Shown here: positions 8,706 through 15,841 of the stretch, in pieces | How the letters are laid out: every line of letters starts with the position of its first letter | How positions within the stretch are numbered: the stretch's first letter is position 1 | Origin: an uncultured Bacteroidia bacterium | GTDB lineage: Bacteria; Bacteroidota; Bacteroidia; Bacteroidales; UBA932 | Reading direction: 5' to 3' | DNA length: 64,000 bases | Assembly: GCA_902789395.1 (NCBI GenBank) | Contig: CADANY010000008.1 | Span: forward strand, 1 to 64,000 | The notes under the pieces: generated by a model | What the model was told of the DNA's origin: nothing | The model's input: only the letters and a program-made list of their open reading frames with translations | Databases searched by the model: none | Made by a program: the position numbers and the translations under genes

Positions 8706-9313
8706 GGACGCGTTTACTGGCAGCCATCTTCATGCTGGGTCTTTCTGCGGCCGCTTTTGGACAGGGCTACACCTTTCCCGGAAGATCCTTTTCGATAGAA
8801 TCCGGAAGCGGTTTGCCCCCTTTCCACATGGGACTCATCGGGGTGTCATGGGATGTGCTTCGGGATCTGGCCGACAAAGGGCAGGATGTCGATCTCGGGA
8901 AGGGGTTCTTTCCCGTCATCAATCTTTCAGGAGTCTGGCGCAGGAGCATGAGAACGGAATTCGTCCTGACGGCGTGCCTCTCATGGAGCCACCACAGACT
9001 AATCCAGTACGAACCTTTCGGAATCGACCATAAAGGGCAGATAAGATATGATCTGGGCAAGGGTTCCGCCATCGGATGGAAGGACTCTACCTTCATCCCG
9101 AGCCTGACCGTCCACTGGCGGCACCTGTGGAATCCCGGAAGACTTGTCGAACTTTATTCCGATTTCGGCGCCGGTCTCGCGGCCTTTGTCCCTGTACCTT
9201 CCATCACTCCCATTGCCTTCCGATACCGGAGTGAGGATGCTTATTTCTTCGTTGAAGTGCCCCTGAGTCCCTACGCGACGCTATTCCATGCCGGTTTCGG
9301 CTGGCGATTCTGA
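8702..9313 (+). CDS. Predicted secreted outer-membrane protein coupled to the rSAM lipoprotein
   Basis: The product is 203 residues with a cleavable signal peptide (about 1-20, ending AAFGQ). Alternating polar and hydrophobic strands and a terminal WRF are typical of outer-membrane beta-barrels. I do not recognise a specific family. It overlaps the lipoprotein gene by four bases (ATGA), so the two are translated together and probably work together at the outer membrane. A strong terminator follows. Confidence 0.65.
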   Translation: MRTRLLAAIFMLGLSAAAFGQGYTFPGRSFSIESGSGLPPFHMGLIGVSWDVLRDLADKGQDVDLGKGFFPVINLSGVWRRSMRTEFVLTACLSWSHHRLIQYEPFGIDHKGQIRYDLGKGSAIGWKDSTFIPSLTVHWRHLWNPGRLVELYSDFGAGLAAFVPVPSITPIAFRYRSEDAYFFVEVPLSPYATLFHAGFGWRF

Positions 9314-9332
9314 CGACCGTCATACAACAGAC

Positions 9333-9367
9333 AAAAAAAGCCTCTCAGACATCTGAGAGGCTTTTTT
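9333..9367. terminator. Bidirectional terminator
   Basis: An 11-bp perfect palindrome (AGCCTCTCAGA at 9339-9349 and its complement at 9352-9362) is flanked by seven A on the left and six T on the right. It therefore works in both directions: it ends the lipoprotein/outer-membrane unit on the plus strand and the tRNA-Gly transcript on the minus strand. Confidence 0.85.
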
Positions 9368-9368
9368 G

Positions 9369-9441
<73 letters not shown>

Positions 9442-9474
9442 AATTCTATACCCGCTTTTGGTGTTTCGGGATTG

Positions 9475-9505
9475 CAAAGTTACGACATTTTTTCTTTTCT
9501 CCAAA
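9475..9505 (-). promoter_or_regulatory. Consensus promoter of tRNA-Gly
   Basis: On the minus strand TTTG (9502-9505), 19 bases, then TAACTTTG (9475-9482) is a perfect match to the Bacteroidetes housekeeping consensus. It is about 34 bases upstream of the mature tRNA 5' end. Confidence 0.8.
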
Positions 9506-9562
9506 ACTTTTTTCGATTTTTTGAAGCCTCGGGAATTGTGGCCCGGATTGAGGGGAAGAAAA

Positions 9563-9594
9563 TTTGTTGAAATAAGGAGGAATCGTTAACTTTG
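9563..9594 (+). promoter_or_regulatory. Consensus promoter upstream of the 9617 gene
   Basis: TTTG (9563-9566), 20 bases, then TAACTTTG (9587-9594). The predicted start is near 9601, 16 bases before the ATG. No later promoter of this strength is visible before 20694, so it may also feed upp and the Hdr/cysteate operon. Confidence 0.75.
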
Positions 9595-9616
9595 GGAAAT
9601 TTTACAAACTATTATT

Positions 9617-10213
9617 ATGAAAAGAATTATCATTCTGCTTTCCGCAGTTATCATGACTGCAGCGACGCTTTCCGCACAGACGGTTCCCAGCGGGTTGAAG
9701 TACAAACAGCTGAAAAATATGTACAACACGAGGGAATATGTAAAAATGCCGAGTAATCCGTACTCACCGGGTTGGGCCGGTATCGGTTCGTTCGTCGTTC
9801 CCGGTCTCGGTCAGATGATTTGTGGAGAAGTCGGCCGGGGTTTTTCGATTCTTGCAGGGAATGTCGCCATCGGAGTCGCCGGCAACCTTACCGCCCGGAA
9901 AGTACTCAGCTATGTTGAGAAAGACGCTGCCGGAAAATACGTCAAAGGCTCCGACGGCCAGTATGTCGTGACCGATGAAAAAGCATTCAAGGGATGGGCC
10001 GGAGCGCTCATCGGACTCGGAGCCGTCTCCCTTGGTTATGACATCTGGAACATCTGCGACGCCGTCAAGGTCGCCAAGGTGAAGAATATGTATTTCCAGG
10101 ATCTGCAGGGCCGCCGCTCGATGGAGCTCGACCTGTACCCTTCCGTCCATGTCGCCTCTACGGCAAACGGTGCCCAGGCTGTCGCCGGCATGACCTTCGC
10201 CCTTCAGTTCTAA
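9617..10213 (+). CDS. Small exported membrane protein, DUF5683-like, function unknown
   Basis: The 198-residue product has a signal peptide (about 1-20, ending TLSAQ). A hydrophobic core around SFVVPGLGQMICGEVGRG recalls the proline-glycine hairpin of the Bacteroidetes DUF5683 family. A second hydrophobic stretch (GWAGALIGLGAVSLGYDI) follows, and the carboxy end is FALQF. It is probably in or at the outer envelope. No function can be assigned. It lies 28 bases before upp without an obvious terminator, so co-transcription is possible. Confidence 0.65.
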   Translation: MKRIIILLSAVIMTAATLSAQTVPSGLKYKQLKNMYNTREYVKMPSNPYSPGWAGIGSFVVPGLGQMICGEVGRGFSILAGNVAIGVAGNLTARKVLSYVEKDAAGKYVKGSDGQYVVTDEKAFKGWAGALIGLGAVSLGYDIWNICDAVKVAKVKNMYFQDLQGRRSMELDLYPSVHVASTANGAQAVAGMTFALQF

Positions 10214-10241
10214 TCAGACAATCAAAGAACACTAAAATATT

Positions 10242-10871
10242 ATGAGCCAACTACATGTTATCGACCACCCGATGATCCAGCACAAACTGACGATCATGCG
10301 GGACAAGAACACCGGATCCAAGGATTTCCGGGAATTGTTGAAGGAGATCGCGCTCCTGATGGGATATGAGGTAACCCGGGACATCCCGCTCGAGGACGTG
10401 GAGATCGAGACCCCGATCTGCCCGATGAAGGCAAAAATCGTCTCCGGAAGGAAACTGGCTCTCGTACCGATCCTGCGGGCAGGACTCGGCATGGTAGAAG
10501 GCCTGCATACGCTGGTCCCCGTCGCCAAGGTCGGACACATCGGCCTATACCGCAACGAGGAAACCCACAAACCCGTCGTCTACTACTGCAAACTGCCTGA
10601 AGATATCCAGGACCGGTTGGTCATCGTGACCGACCCGATGCTCGCAACCGGCGGAAGCGCCTGCGACGCGATTGCGATGCTCAAGGAACGCGGATGCACG
10701 AATATCCGCCTGATGTGCCTGGTCAGCGTCCCGGAAGGGATTGCCAAGGTCCAGGCGGAACACCCGGATGTCGACATCTATGTCGCCGCCGTAGATGACC
10801 ACCTCAACGAAAATGCATATATTGTTCCGGGCCTCGGCGATGCCGGAGACCGGATATTCGGAACGAAATAG
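10242..10871 (+). CDS. upp: Uracil phosphoribosyltransferase
   Basis: This cytoplasmic salvage enzyme converts uracil and phosphoribosyl pyrophosphate to UMP. The 209-residue product has the family length. It shows [11 protein letters not shown], the PRPP-binding loop [12 protein letters not shown] (about residues 128-139) and the carboxy-terminal uracil-binding PGLGDAGDR. The start ATG follows an A/T-rich stretch. The next gene begins directly after the stop codon, so upp looks like the entry gene of the following operon, although its product has no obvious link to that operon's chemistry. Confidence 0.95.
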   Translation: MSQLHVIDHPMIQHKLTIMRDKNTGSKDFRELLKEIALLMGYEVTRDIPLEDVEIETPICPMKAKIVSGRKLALVPILRAGLGMVEGLHTLVPVAKVGHIGLYRNEETHKPVVYYCKLPEDIQDRLVIVTDPMLATGGSACDAIAMLKERGCTNIRLMCLVSVPEGIAKVQAEHPDVDIYVAAVDDHLNENAYIVPGLGDAGDRIFGTK

Positions 10872-11951
10872 ATGGATGGATTCATGATTTCCGGCATCCA
10901 GCAAGTGGGTGTCGGGACCGTTGACTTCAGGAGATCCTGGAATTGGTTCATCGATATGTTCGGGATCGACGTAAAGATCCTGGAAGACGATACCGTCGCG
11001 GAACGGATGCTTCCCTATACGGGAGGACAGCCCCATAAGCGCCATGCCTGCATCGCCGTAAACCTGCAGGGCGGCGGCGGGTTCGAGATCTGGCAGTATT
11101 CCGAAAGGAAGCCGGAGCCGATCCCGTTCGCAGTCGGCATAGGCGATCTCGGAGTCTTTGCCGCGAAACTGAACTGCCGGAACGTTCCTGCGTTCCATCA
11201 GGAAATTGCCGCAAAATGGGAGGGTGTGAGTCCCGTCTCCACCCTCCCGGACGGCACGCCCTGTTTCTGGGTCAAAGACCTGTACGGCAATTGGTTCCAG
11301 GTCGTCCAGACCGACTATCTCTATCTCGACCAGCACCGTCTTACGGGCGGTATGGGAGGGACGCTGGTCGGCGTCACGGATATGGAACGCTCCGTCGCAT
11401 TCTACAGGGATATCTTCGGATATGACACGGTCAAATATGACCAGACCGGCGTATTTGAGGACTGGGCGGCGCTGCCCGGAGCCGGGGAGCATTACCGGAG
11501 GGTTCTCCTGACGACCTCGCATCCGAGGGAAGGTGCCTTTTCCGAGCTCATGGGGCCGGACTGCATCGAACTGGTGCAGGCGCTGGACCGGGGTCCGCGG
11601 AAGATTTTCGAGGGCCGGTACTGGGGAGATCCCGGTTTCATCCAGATCTGCTACGACGTTTCCGGCATGCGGGCTCTGGGGAAATTCTGCGCGGAAAAGG
11701 GCCATCCTTTCACCGTCGACAGCTGCCCCGGGGATGTGAGTTTCGATATGGGCGACGCTTCCGGCCACTTCACTTACATAGAAGACCCGGACGGAACCCT
11801 GATCGAGTTCGTTGAGACCCATAAGATTCCGGTCGTCAAGAAACTGGGATGGTTCATCGATATGAAAAAGCGGGATCCGCGGAAACCGCTTCCGAAATTC
11901 CTCCTGCGGATGATCGGCCTTGTTTCCCGCGAAAAGATCAGGGAATCATAA
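10872..11951 (+). CDS. Two-domain VOC (glyoxalase/dioxygenase-fold) protein
   Basis: The 359-residue product contains two vicinal-oxygen-chelate domains (about 5-150 and 157-320). The beta-alpha-beta patterns ISGIQQVGVGTVDFRRSWNW and VGVTDMERSVAFYRDIFGYD start each repeat. The second half ends with YIEDPDGTLIEFVET, where the glutamate is a usual metal ligand. The family includes glyoxalase I, extradiol dioxygenases and 4-hydroxyphenylpyruvate dioxygenase; the substrate cannot be inferred. A basic, hydrophobic carboxy tail (KPLPKFLLRMIGL) is unusual and might contact membrane. An internal start at 10884 is possible. It abuts upp and lies 4 bases before the SDR gene. Confidence 0.75.
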   Translation: MDGFMISGIQQVGVGTVDFRRSWNWFIDMFGIDVKILEDDTVAERMLPYTGGQPHKRHACIAVNLQGGGGFEIWQYSERKPEPIPFAVGIGDLGVFAAKLNCRNVPAFHQEIAAKWEGVSPVSTLPDGTPCFWVKDLYGNWFQVVQTDYLYLDQHRLTGGMGGTLVGVTDMERSVAFYRDIFGYDTVKYDQTGVFEDWAALPGAGEHYRRVLLTTSHPREGAFSELMGPDCIELVQALDRGPRKIFEGRYWGDPGFIQICYDVSGMRALGKFCAEKGHPFTVDSCPGDVSFDMGDASGHFTYIEDPDGTLIEFVETHKIPVVKKLGWFIDMKKRDPRKPLPKFLLRMIGLVSREKIRES

Positions 11952-11955
11952 GAGG

Positions 11956-12741
11956 ATGGAGACCGTCTGGATTACGGGTGCCTCCTCGGGAATCGGAGAG
12001 GCCTGCGCCTGCAGGTGGGCGGAAAAAGGAGTCAATCTTGTGTTGACTTCATCCTCTGCCGACCGGTTGTCAATAGTCGCTGAGAAATGCCGGGAGAAAG
12101 GATCTCCCGGCGTTGTCGTACTTCCATATGACCTTCGGTCGTCTGAAGGGATCGCCGGTCTGGTCCGACAGGCATGGGATGCATTCGAGGGGATCGACAC
12201 GGCCTTTCTCAACGCCGGAATCAGCCAGCGGACCGGTGTGGAGGACACTTCGATGGAGATGATCCGGGAGATCATGGAAATCAATTTCTTCTCTCCCGCC
12301 GCCATCGCCCGGGAACTGCTGCCGCTGATGCAGAGCCGGGGGGGCGGTCATATTGCCGTCACGACATCGATTGCCGGCAGGTTCGGGTTCCCGCTCCGTT
12401 GCGGCTACAGCTCGTCCAAATTCGCCCTGTACGGATTCTTCGAGACTCTCCAGGCGGAGGCCTGGGAGAAGGGCATCCGGGTGACGATCGTCTGCCCGGG
12501 ACGCGTCCGGACGAATATTTCCCTCCGCGCCCTCGATAAGGGCGGGAAGCCGCACGGAAAGATGGACCCGGGGCAGGAAGGAGGGATTTCCGCCGATAAG
12601 GCCGCCCGTAAAATCATTAAAGCTATCGCTAAAGGCCGCCGTGAGGTTCTCGTCGGCGGGAAAGAACTGCTGATGGTCCATGTCAAGCGGTTCTTCCCGG
12701 GACTCTGCGCCCGTCTTTCACGAAAAATAAAACCGGTATAA
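11956..12741 (+). CDS. Short-chain dehydrogenase/reductase (DHRS7-like)
   Basis: This 261-residue Rossmann-fold oxidoreductase has the classical SDR motifs TGASSGIG (7-14), NAG (86-88), catalytic Ser138, and YxxxK (Tyr151, Lys155). The Thr-Gly at the nucleotide site does not by itself fix NADH or NADPH preference. The carboxy part (HGKMDPGQ, then VLVGGKELLMVHVKRFFPG) resembles the DHRS7/ketosphinganine-reductase-like group acting on lipid or steroid ketones. The start at 11956 (METVWITG) is chosen because the nucleotide-binding strand begins there; an upstream in-frame ATG at 11920 would overlap the VOC gene. In this operon a role as a 3-ketolipid reductase is an attractive inference. Confidence 0.85.
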   Translation: METVWITGASSGIGEACACRWAEKGVNLVLTSSSADRLSIVAEKCREKGSPGVVVLPYDLRSSEGIAGLVRQAWDAFEGIDTAFLNAGISQRTGVEDTSMEMIREIMEINFFSPAAIARELLPLMQSRGGGHIAVTTSIAGRFGFPLRCGYSSSKFALYGFFETLQAEAWEKGIRVTIVCPGRVRTNISLRALDKGGKPHGKMDPGQEGGISADKAARKIIKAIAKGRREVLVGGKELLMVHVKRFFPGLCARLSRKIKPV

Positions 12742-12745
12742 GCCT

Positions 12746-13441
12746 ATGGATCATTTATTTGAGGAACTGGAGAAGGACTACCGCTTCAAGGAGGGATTCC
12801 ACACCTGCATCAACTGCGGGACGTGCACGGCCGTCTGTCCTGCCGCCGAGTTCTACCGGTACGACCCCCGGAAGATCGTTTCGATCGTCCAGACCCGGGA
12901 CGACCGGCAGATCGAGGAATTGCTGGCATCGGATACGATCTGGTACTGCGGTGAATGCATGAGTTGCGTCACCCGATGCCCCCGCAAAAACGGACCGGGG
13001 ATGGTCATTATGGCCCTGCGGGACCTCAGTATCCGGACAGGGCTGTTCACGCGCTCCGAAAAAGGCCGCCAGATGCTTCCGCTTACCCATACCTTCGCCC
13101 GCAATATCCTCCAATACGGTTATTGTGTCTATCCCGAGACCTTTGACTGGAATGATCACAAAGAATCCGGTCCGGTCTGGAAATGGCATATGGACCACCT
13201 CGAAAAAAGCCTTGCCCGGCAGGGAGCGAATTATAAGGGAGAGGGACCGGGCGTCCTGAGAAAGATCCCGCAGGAGTCTCTGGATGAGCTCCAGGCGATT
13301 TTCGACGTGACGGGCGCCACCGAGCGGATCCGGCTTGTCGAGAAATACTCCGAGGAGAAAGCCCGGGAGATGGGGATGAGCCTCGAGGAATATGAGAGAA
13401 ACGCATTCGAATTCAGTTCGGACAAACATTTCAACGAATGA
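12746..13441 (+). CDS. HdrC-like iron-sulfur protein
   Basis: The 231-residue cytoplasmic protein carries two CxxCxxCxxxC motifs for [4Fe-4S] clusters: Cys21, 24, 27, 31 (CINCGTCTAVCP) and Cys68, 71, 74, 78 (CGECMSCVTRCP). This arrangement and length match heterodisulfide-reductase subunit C. It is expected to pass electrons between the flavin subunit and the HdrB-like subunit. It overlaps the next gene by four bases. Confidence 0.85.
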   Translation: MDHLFEELEKDYRFKEGFHTCINCGTCTAVCPAAEFYRYDPRKIVSIVQTRDDRQIEELLASDTIWYCGECMSCVTRCPRKNGPGMVIMALRDLSIRTGLFTRSEKGRQMLPLTHTFARNILQYGYCVYPETFDWNDHKESGPVWKWHMDHLEKSLARQGANYKGEGPGVLRKIPQESLDELQAIFDVTGATERIRLVEKYSEEKAREMGMSLEEYERNAFEFSSDKHFNE

Positions 13442-14508
13442 TTTACGAGGGCAAACAAAAAATCTGGAAGGACTACCAGAAAGAGATTCCGGACGACCAC
13501 TGGTACTATGTCCGGAGCTGCATCCGGCAGAATTTCTTCCCGGCCAGCGAGCGGAAATTTACGGACATCACAAAGGATATCCTTGGCAAGGATGTCTACG
13601 AAACACCGTACCATACGACCTGCGGCGGCATAGCCTATCACTGTGACGCCATCCCGCAGGAGACGGCGATGACGATCGTGGCCCGGCAGTTCGCCCTGAT
13701 GACGGAAACCGGATATGAGAATTATGTTCCGAGCTGCGTCACTTCTTTCGGCAACTATATCGAGATTCTGGAGACCTGGCGGGAATTTCCCGAGTTGGAG
13801 GCTCGTATCCGGGAGCAGCTCTGGAAGGCCTGCCGCCGGGAATTCAACAAGCCCAAATACATCGCCCATACGAGCGATCTGATCTATCACTGGCGGAACG
13901 TAATTGCCGAAAAAGCGGCCCACCGCCTCATTGATAAAGAGACGGGAGAGCCCCTCCGGATGGCGGAGCATATCGGCTGCCATTATGCCAAGATGTTTCC
14001 CTCGAAAAGCATCGGCGGCGCCGAGTATCCGTACGTGCTCGCCGGAATGATCGAGAGCTGGGGCGGACAGGTTGTCGACTATCCCGAACGCCGGCACTGC
14101 TGCGGCTACGGATTCCGGCAGTACCATATGAAAGCGAACCGGGGTTACTGCGTCTCGAACACCCATAAGAAATTCGAATCGATGGAGCCCTACGGGATCC
14201 AGGCGATTCTGACAAACTGCCCGGGATGCTGTTATTTTATGGACCGCTGGCAGTATGTTATCGCCGAGCAGACGGGAAAGACCTACGGCAAGGATGGGTT
14301 CGGCATTCCCGTCTTTACCTATGAGGAACTGGCCGGACTGGTCCTCGGTTATGATCCCTGGGACCTCGGGCTGCAGTTGCACCAGGTTGCGGTCGAGCCT
14401 TTCCTGGACCGTATCGGGGTTGAATATGACCCTAAGGCAAAGTATCTGGGCCTCAACAAGGAAGACCTGCTTAAACCGGAACTTCCCACGAACCTCAAAT
14501 GTTTTTGA
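13438..14508 (+). CDS. HdrB-like CCG-domain subunit with altered first cluster motif
   Basis: The 356-residue product is related to heterodisulfide-reductase subunit B, which binds noncubane [4Fe-4S] clusters through CCG motifs. The carboxy-terminal motif is complete (IGCHY, RHCCGYG, TNCPGC; spacing C-x39-CC-x38-CxxC). In the amino-terminal half the equivalents are degenerate: TCGG where CCG is expected, and SCVTS where CPxC is expected. So one active cluster is likely. It lies between HdrC and HdrA and is tightly coupled to both. It may carry the substrate site of the complex, perhaps a thiol, disulfide or sulfur compound; the substrate is not known. Confidence 0.8.
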   Translation: MIYEGKQKIWKDYQKEIPDDHWYYVRSCIRQNFFPASERKFTDITKDILGKDVYETPYHTTCGGIAYHCDAIPQETAMTIVARQFALMTETGYENYVPSCVTSFGNYIEILETWREFPELEARIREQLWKACRREFNKPKYIAHTSDLIYHWRNVIAEKAAHRLIDKETGEPLRMAEHIGCHYAKMFPSKSIGGAEYPYVLAGMIESWGGQVVDYPERRHCCGYGFRQYHMKANRGYCVSNTHKKFESMEPYGIQAILTNCPGCCYFMDRWQYVIAEQTGKTYGKDGFGIPVFTYEELAGLVLGYDPWDLGLQLHQVAVEPFLDRIGVEYDPKAKYLGLNKEDLLKPELPTNLKCF

Positions 14509-14510
14509 CG

Positions 14511-15527
14511 ATGAAAGAGAATGTTGTCATCATCGGCGGAGGTATCGCCGGAATGGAAGCGGCCAGGCAGCTGCTCCTGCTGGGCTATAACCCGATTGTT
14601 GTCGAGCAGAAAGAACAGCTGGGCGGCCATGTAGGCAAATGGCACCGCCTGTTCCCGGACATGAGCTCCGCCCAGGATCTGGTCCGCCGGATGGAAGAAG
14701 ACATCTCCGAAGCGAATATCTTCCTTGAGACGAAGGTCAATTCCATCAACCGGCTCCGCGAAGGATACCAGGTCATGCTTTCGAACGGGGTCAATATCGC
14801 CTGCCGTGCCATCCTGATCGCGTCCGGATTCAAGCTTTTCGACGCGACCCGGAAAGAGGAATACGGCTATGGAGTCTATGACCATGTCATTACCAACGCA
14901 GACCTGGAGGCCTGGTTCAACGGGAATGCGGACCCACGGATCCCCCATGCGCCCGAATCCGTAGGCTTTGTCCATTGCGTCGGTTCCCGTGACCTCAAGG
15001 CCGGCAACAGCCAATGCTCCAAAGTCTGCTGCATGACGGCCGTCAAGCAGGCCATCGAAATCAAGGAACGTTTCCCTTCGGCACGGGTCTGGTGCTTTTA
15101 TATGGACCTGCGCCTGTTCGGGAAGAAATACGAAGACTTTTACATCGGCGCCCAGCAGGACTACGCGGTCCAGTTCGTCCGCGGCCGCATTTCGGAAGTC
15201 AGCGAGGCGCTGGGCGGCCAAATCCAGGTCAAGGCCGAGGATACGCTGACCGGAAAACCCCTGAGGGTCCGGCTCGATCTGCTTGTACTGATGTCCGGTA
15301 TGTCCTGCAACCCGGAAATGACCCGGCTCGCCAGGATGGCCCGGCTCGATATCGACAGCGACGGTTTCCTGAAGAGTCTGGACAATATCCGGAGCATCAA
15401 TGAATCAAACCGTCCCGGCATCTTCTTCGCCGGTGCCTGTACAGGGACCAAAACCGTTCCCGAGACCCTTGCGGAAGCCCGTGCCGCCGCTCTGGACATC
15501 CACCGTTATCTTCAGAAAGGCCTATGA
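14511..15527 (+). CDS. HdrA-like FAD-dependent subunit
   Basis: The 338-residue protein starts with the FAD-binding motif IIGGGIAGMEAA (7-18). It has the HdrA cluster cysteines Cys156, 169, 173, 174 (CVGSR, then CSKVCC) and a second dinucleotide motif near the end (FFAGACTG). It lacks the extra ferredoxin domains found in long methanogen HdrA proteins. By homology it takes or gives electrons through FAD and may bifurcate them. An ATG at 14499 overlaps the upstream stop; 14511 puts the flavin motif right at the start and is preferred. Confidence 0.85.
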   Translation: MKENVVIIGGGIAGMEAARQLLLLGYNPIVVEQKEQLGGHVGKWHRLFPDMSSAQDLVRRMEEDISEANIFLETKVNSINRLREGYQVMLSNGVNIACRAILIASGFKLFDATRKEEYGYGVYDHVITNADLEAWFNGNADPRIPHAPESVGFVHCVGSRDLKAGNSQCSKVCCMTAVKQAIEIKERFPSARVWCFYMDLRLFGKKYEDFYIGAQQDYAVQFVRGRISEVSEALGGQIQVKAEDTLTGKPLRVRLDLLVLMSGMSCNPEMTRLARMARLDIDSDGFLKSLDNIRSINESNRPGIFFAGACTGTKTVPETLAEARAAALDIHRYLQKGL

Positions 15528-15841
15528 CGGATTTCGGATTCAAGCTGAGCAAGAGTTCAGCTATCGAACTGGACAAAGTCGACACAAGCCTCTACGAACG
15601 CTTGTGCCAGGCAGAGCCGGGAGCCCGCATCTGTATGAACTGCGGCTCCTGCGGCGCAACCTGCACGGCCGGCCCTTACAGCGGGATGAGCCTGAGAAAA
15701 GTCATTCTCGGCCTGCAGCGGGGACAGGATGTGCGGTCCATGCTTTCCGGCTGCATGCTCTGCGGGAAATGCTCGATGGTCTGTCCCCGGGGAATCAATA
15801 CCAGACACTTAATCCTGACCCTCTGCAGAATCTATGATTGA
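15524..15841 (+). CDS. Second HdrC-like ferredoxin-type protein
   Basis: This small protein of 105 residues has two [4Fe-4S] motifs: Cys37, 40, 43, 47 and Cys77, 80, 83, 87 (CMLCGKCSMVCP). It overlaps both neighbours by a few bases. It probably links the soluble HdrA-like subunit to the membrane subunit encoded next. Confidence 0.85.
   Translation: MTDFGFKLSKSSAIELDKVDTSLYERLCQAEPGARICMNCGSCGATCTAGPYSGMSLRKVILGLQRGQDVRSMLSGCMLCGKCSMVCPRGINTRHLILTLCRIYD

Noticed and set aside
8328..9313. Ribosomally made natural-product cluster around the radical SAM gene
   Set aside because: The small partner is a lipoprotein with a folded-looking domain, and no protease, exporter or core-peptide gene is present.
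10214..10241. Separate promoter for upp and the Hdr operon
   Set aside because: The 28-base gap has no TAnnTTTG element; transcription more likely comes from the promoter at 9563-9594 or from inside the upstream gene.
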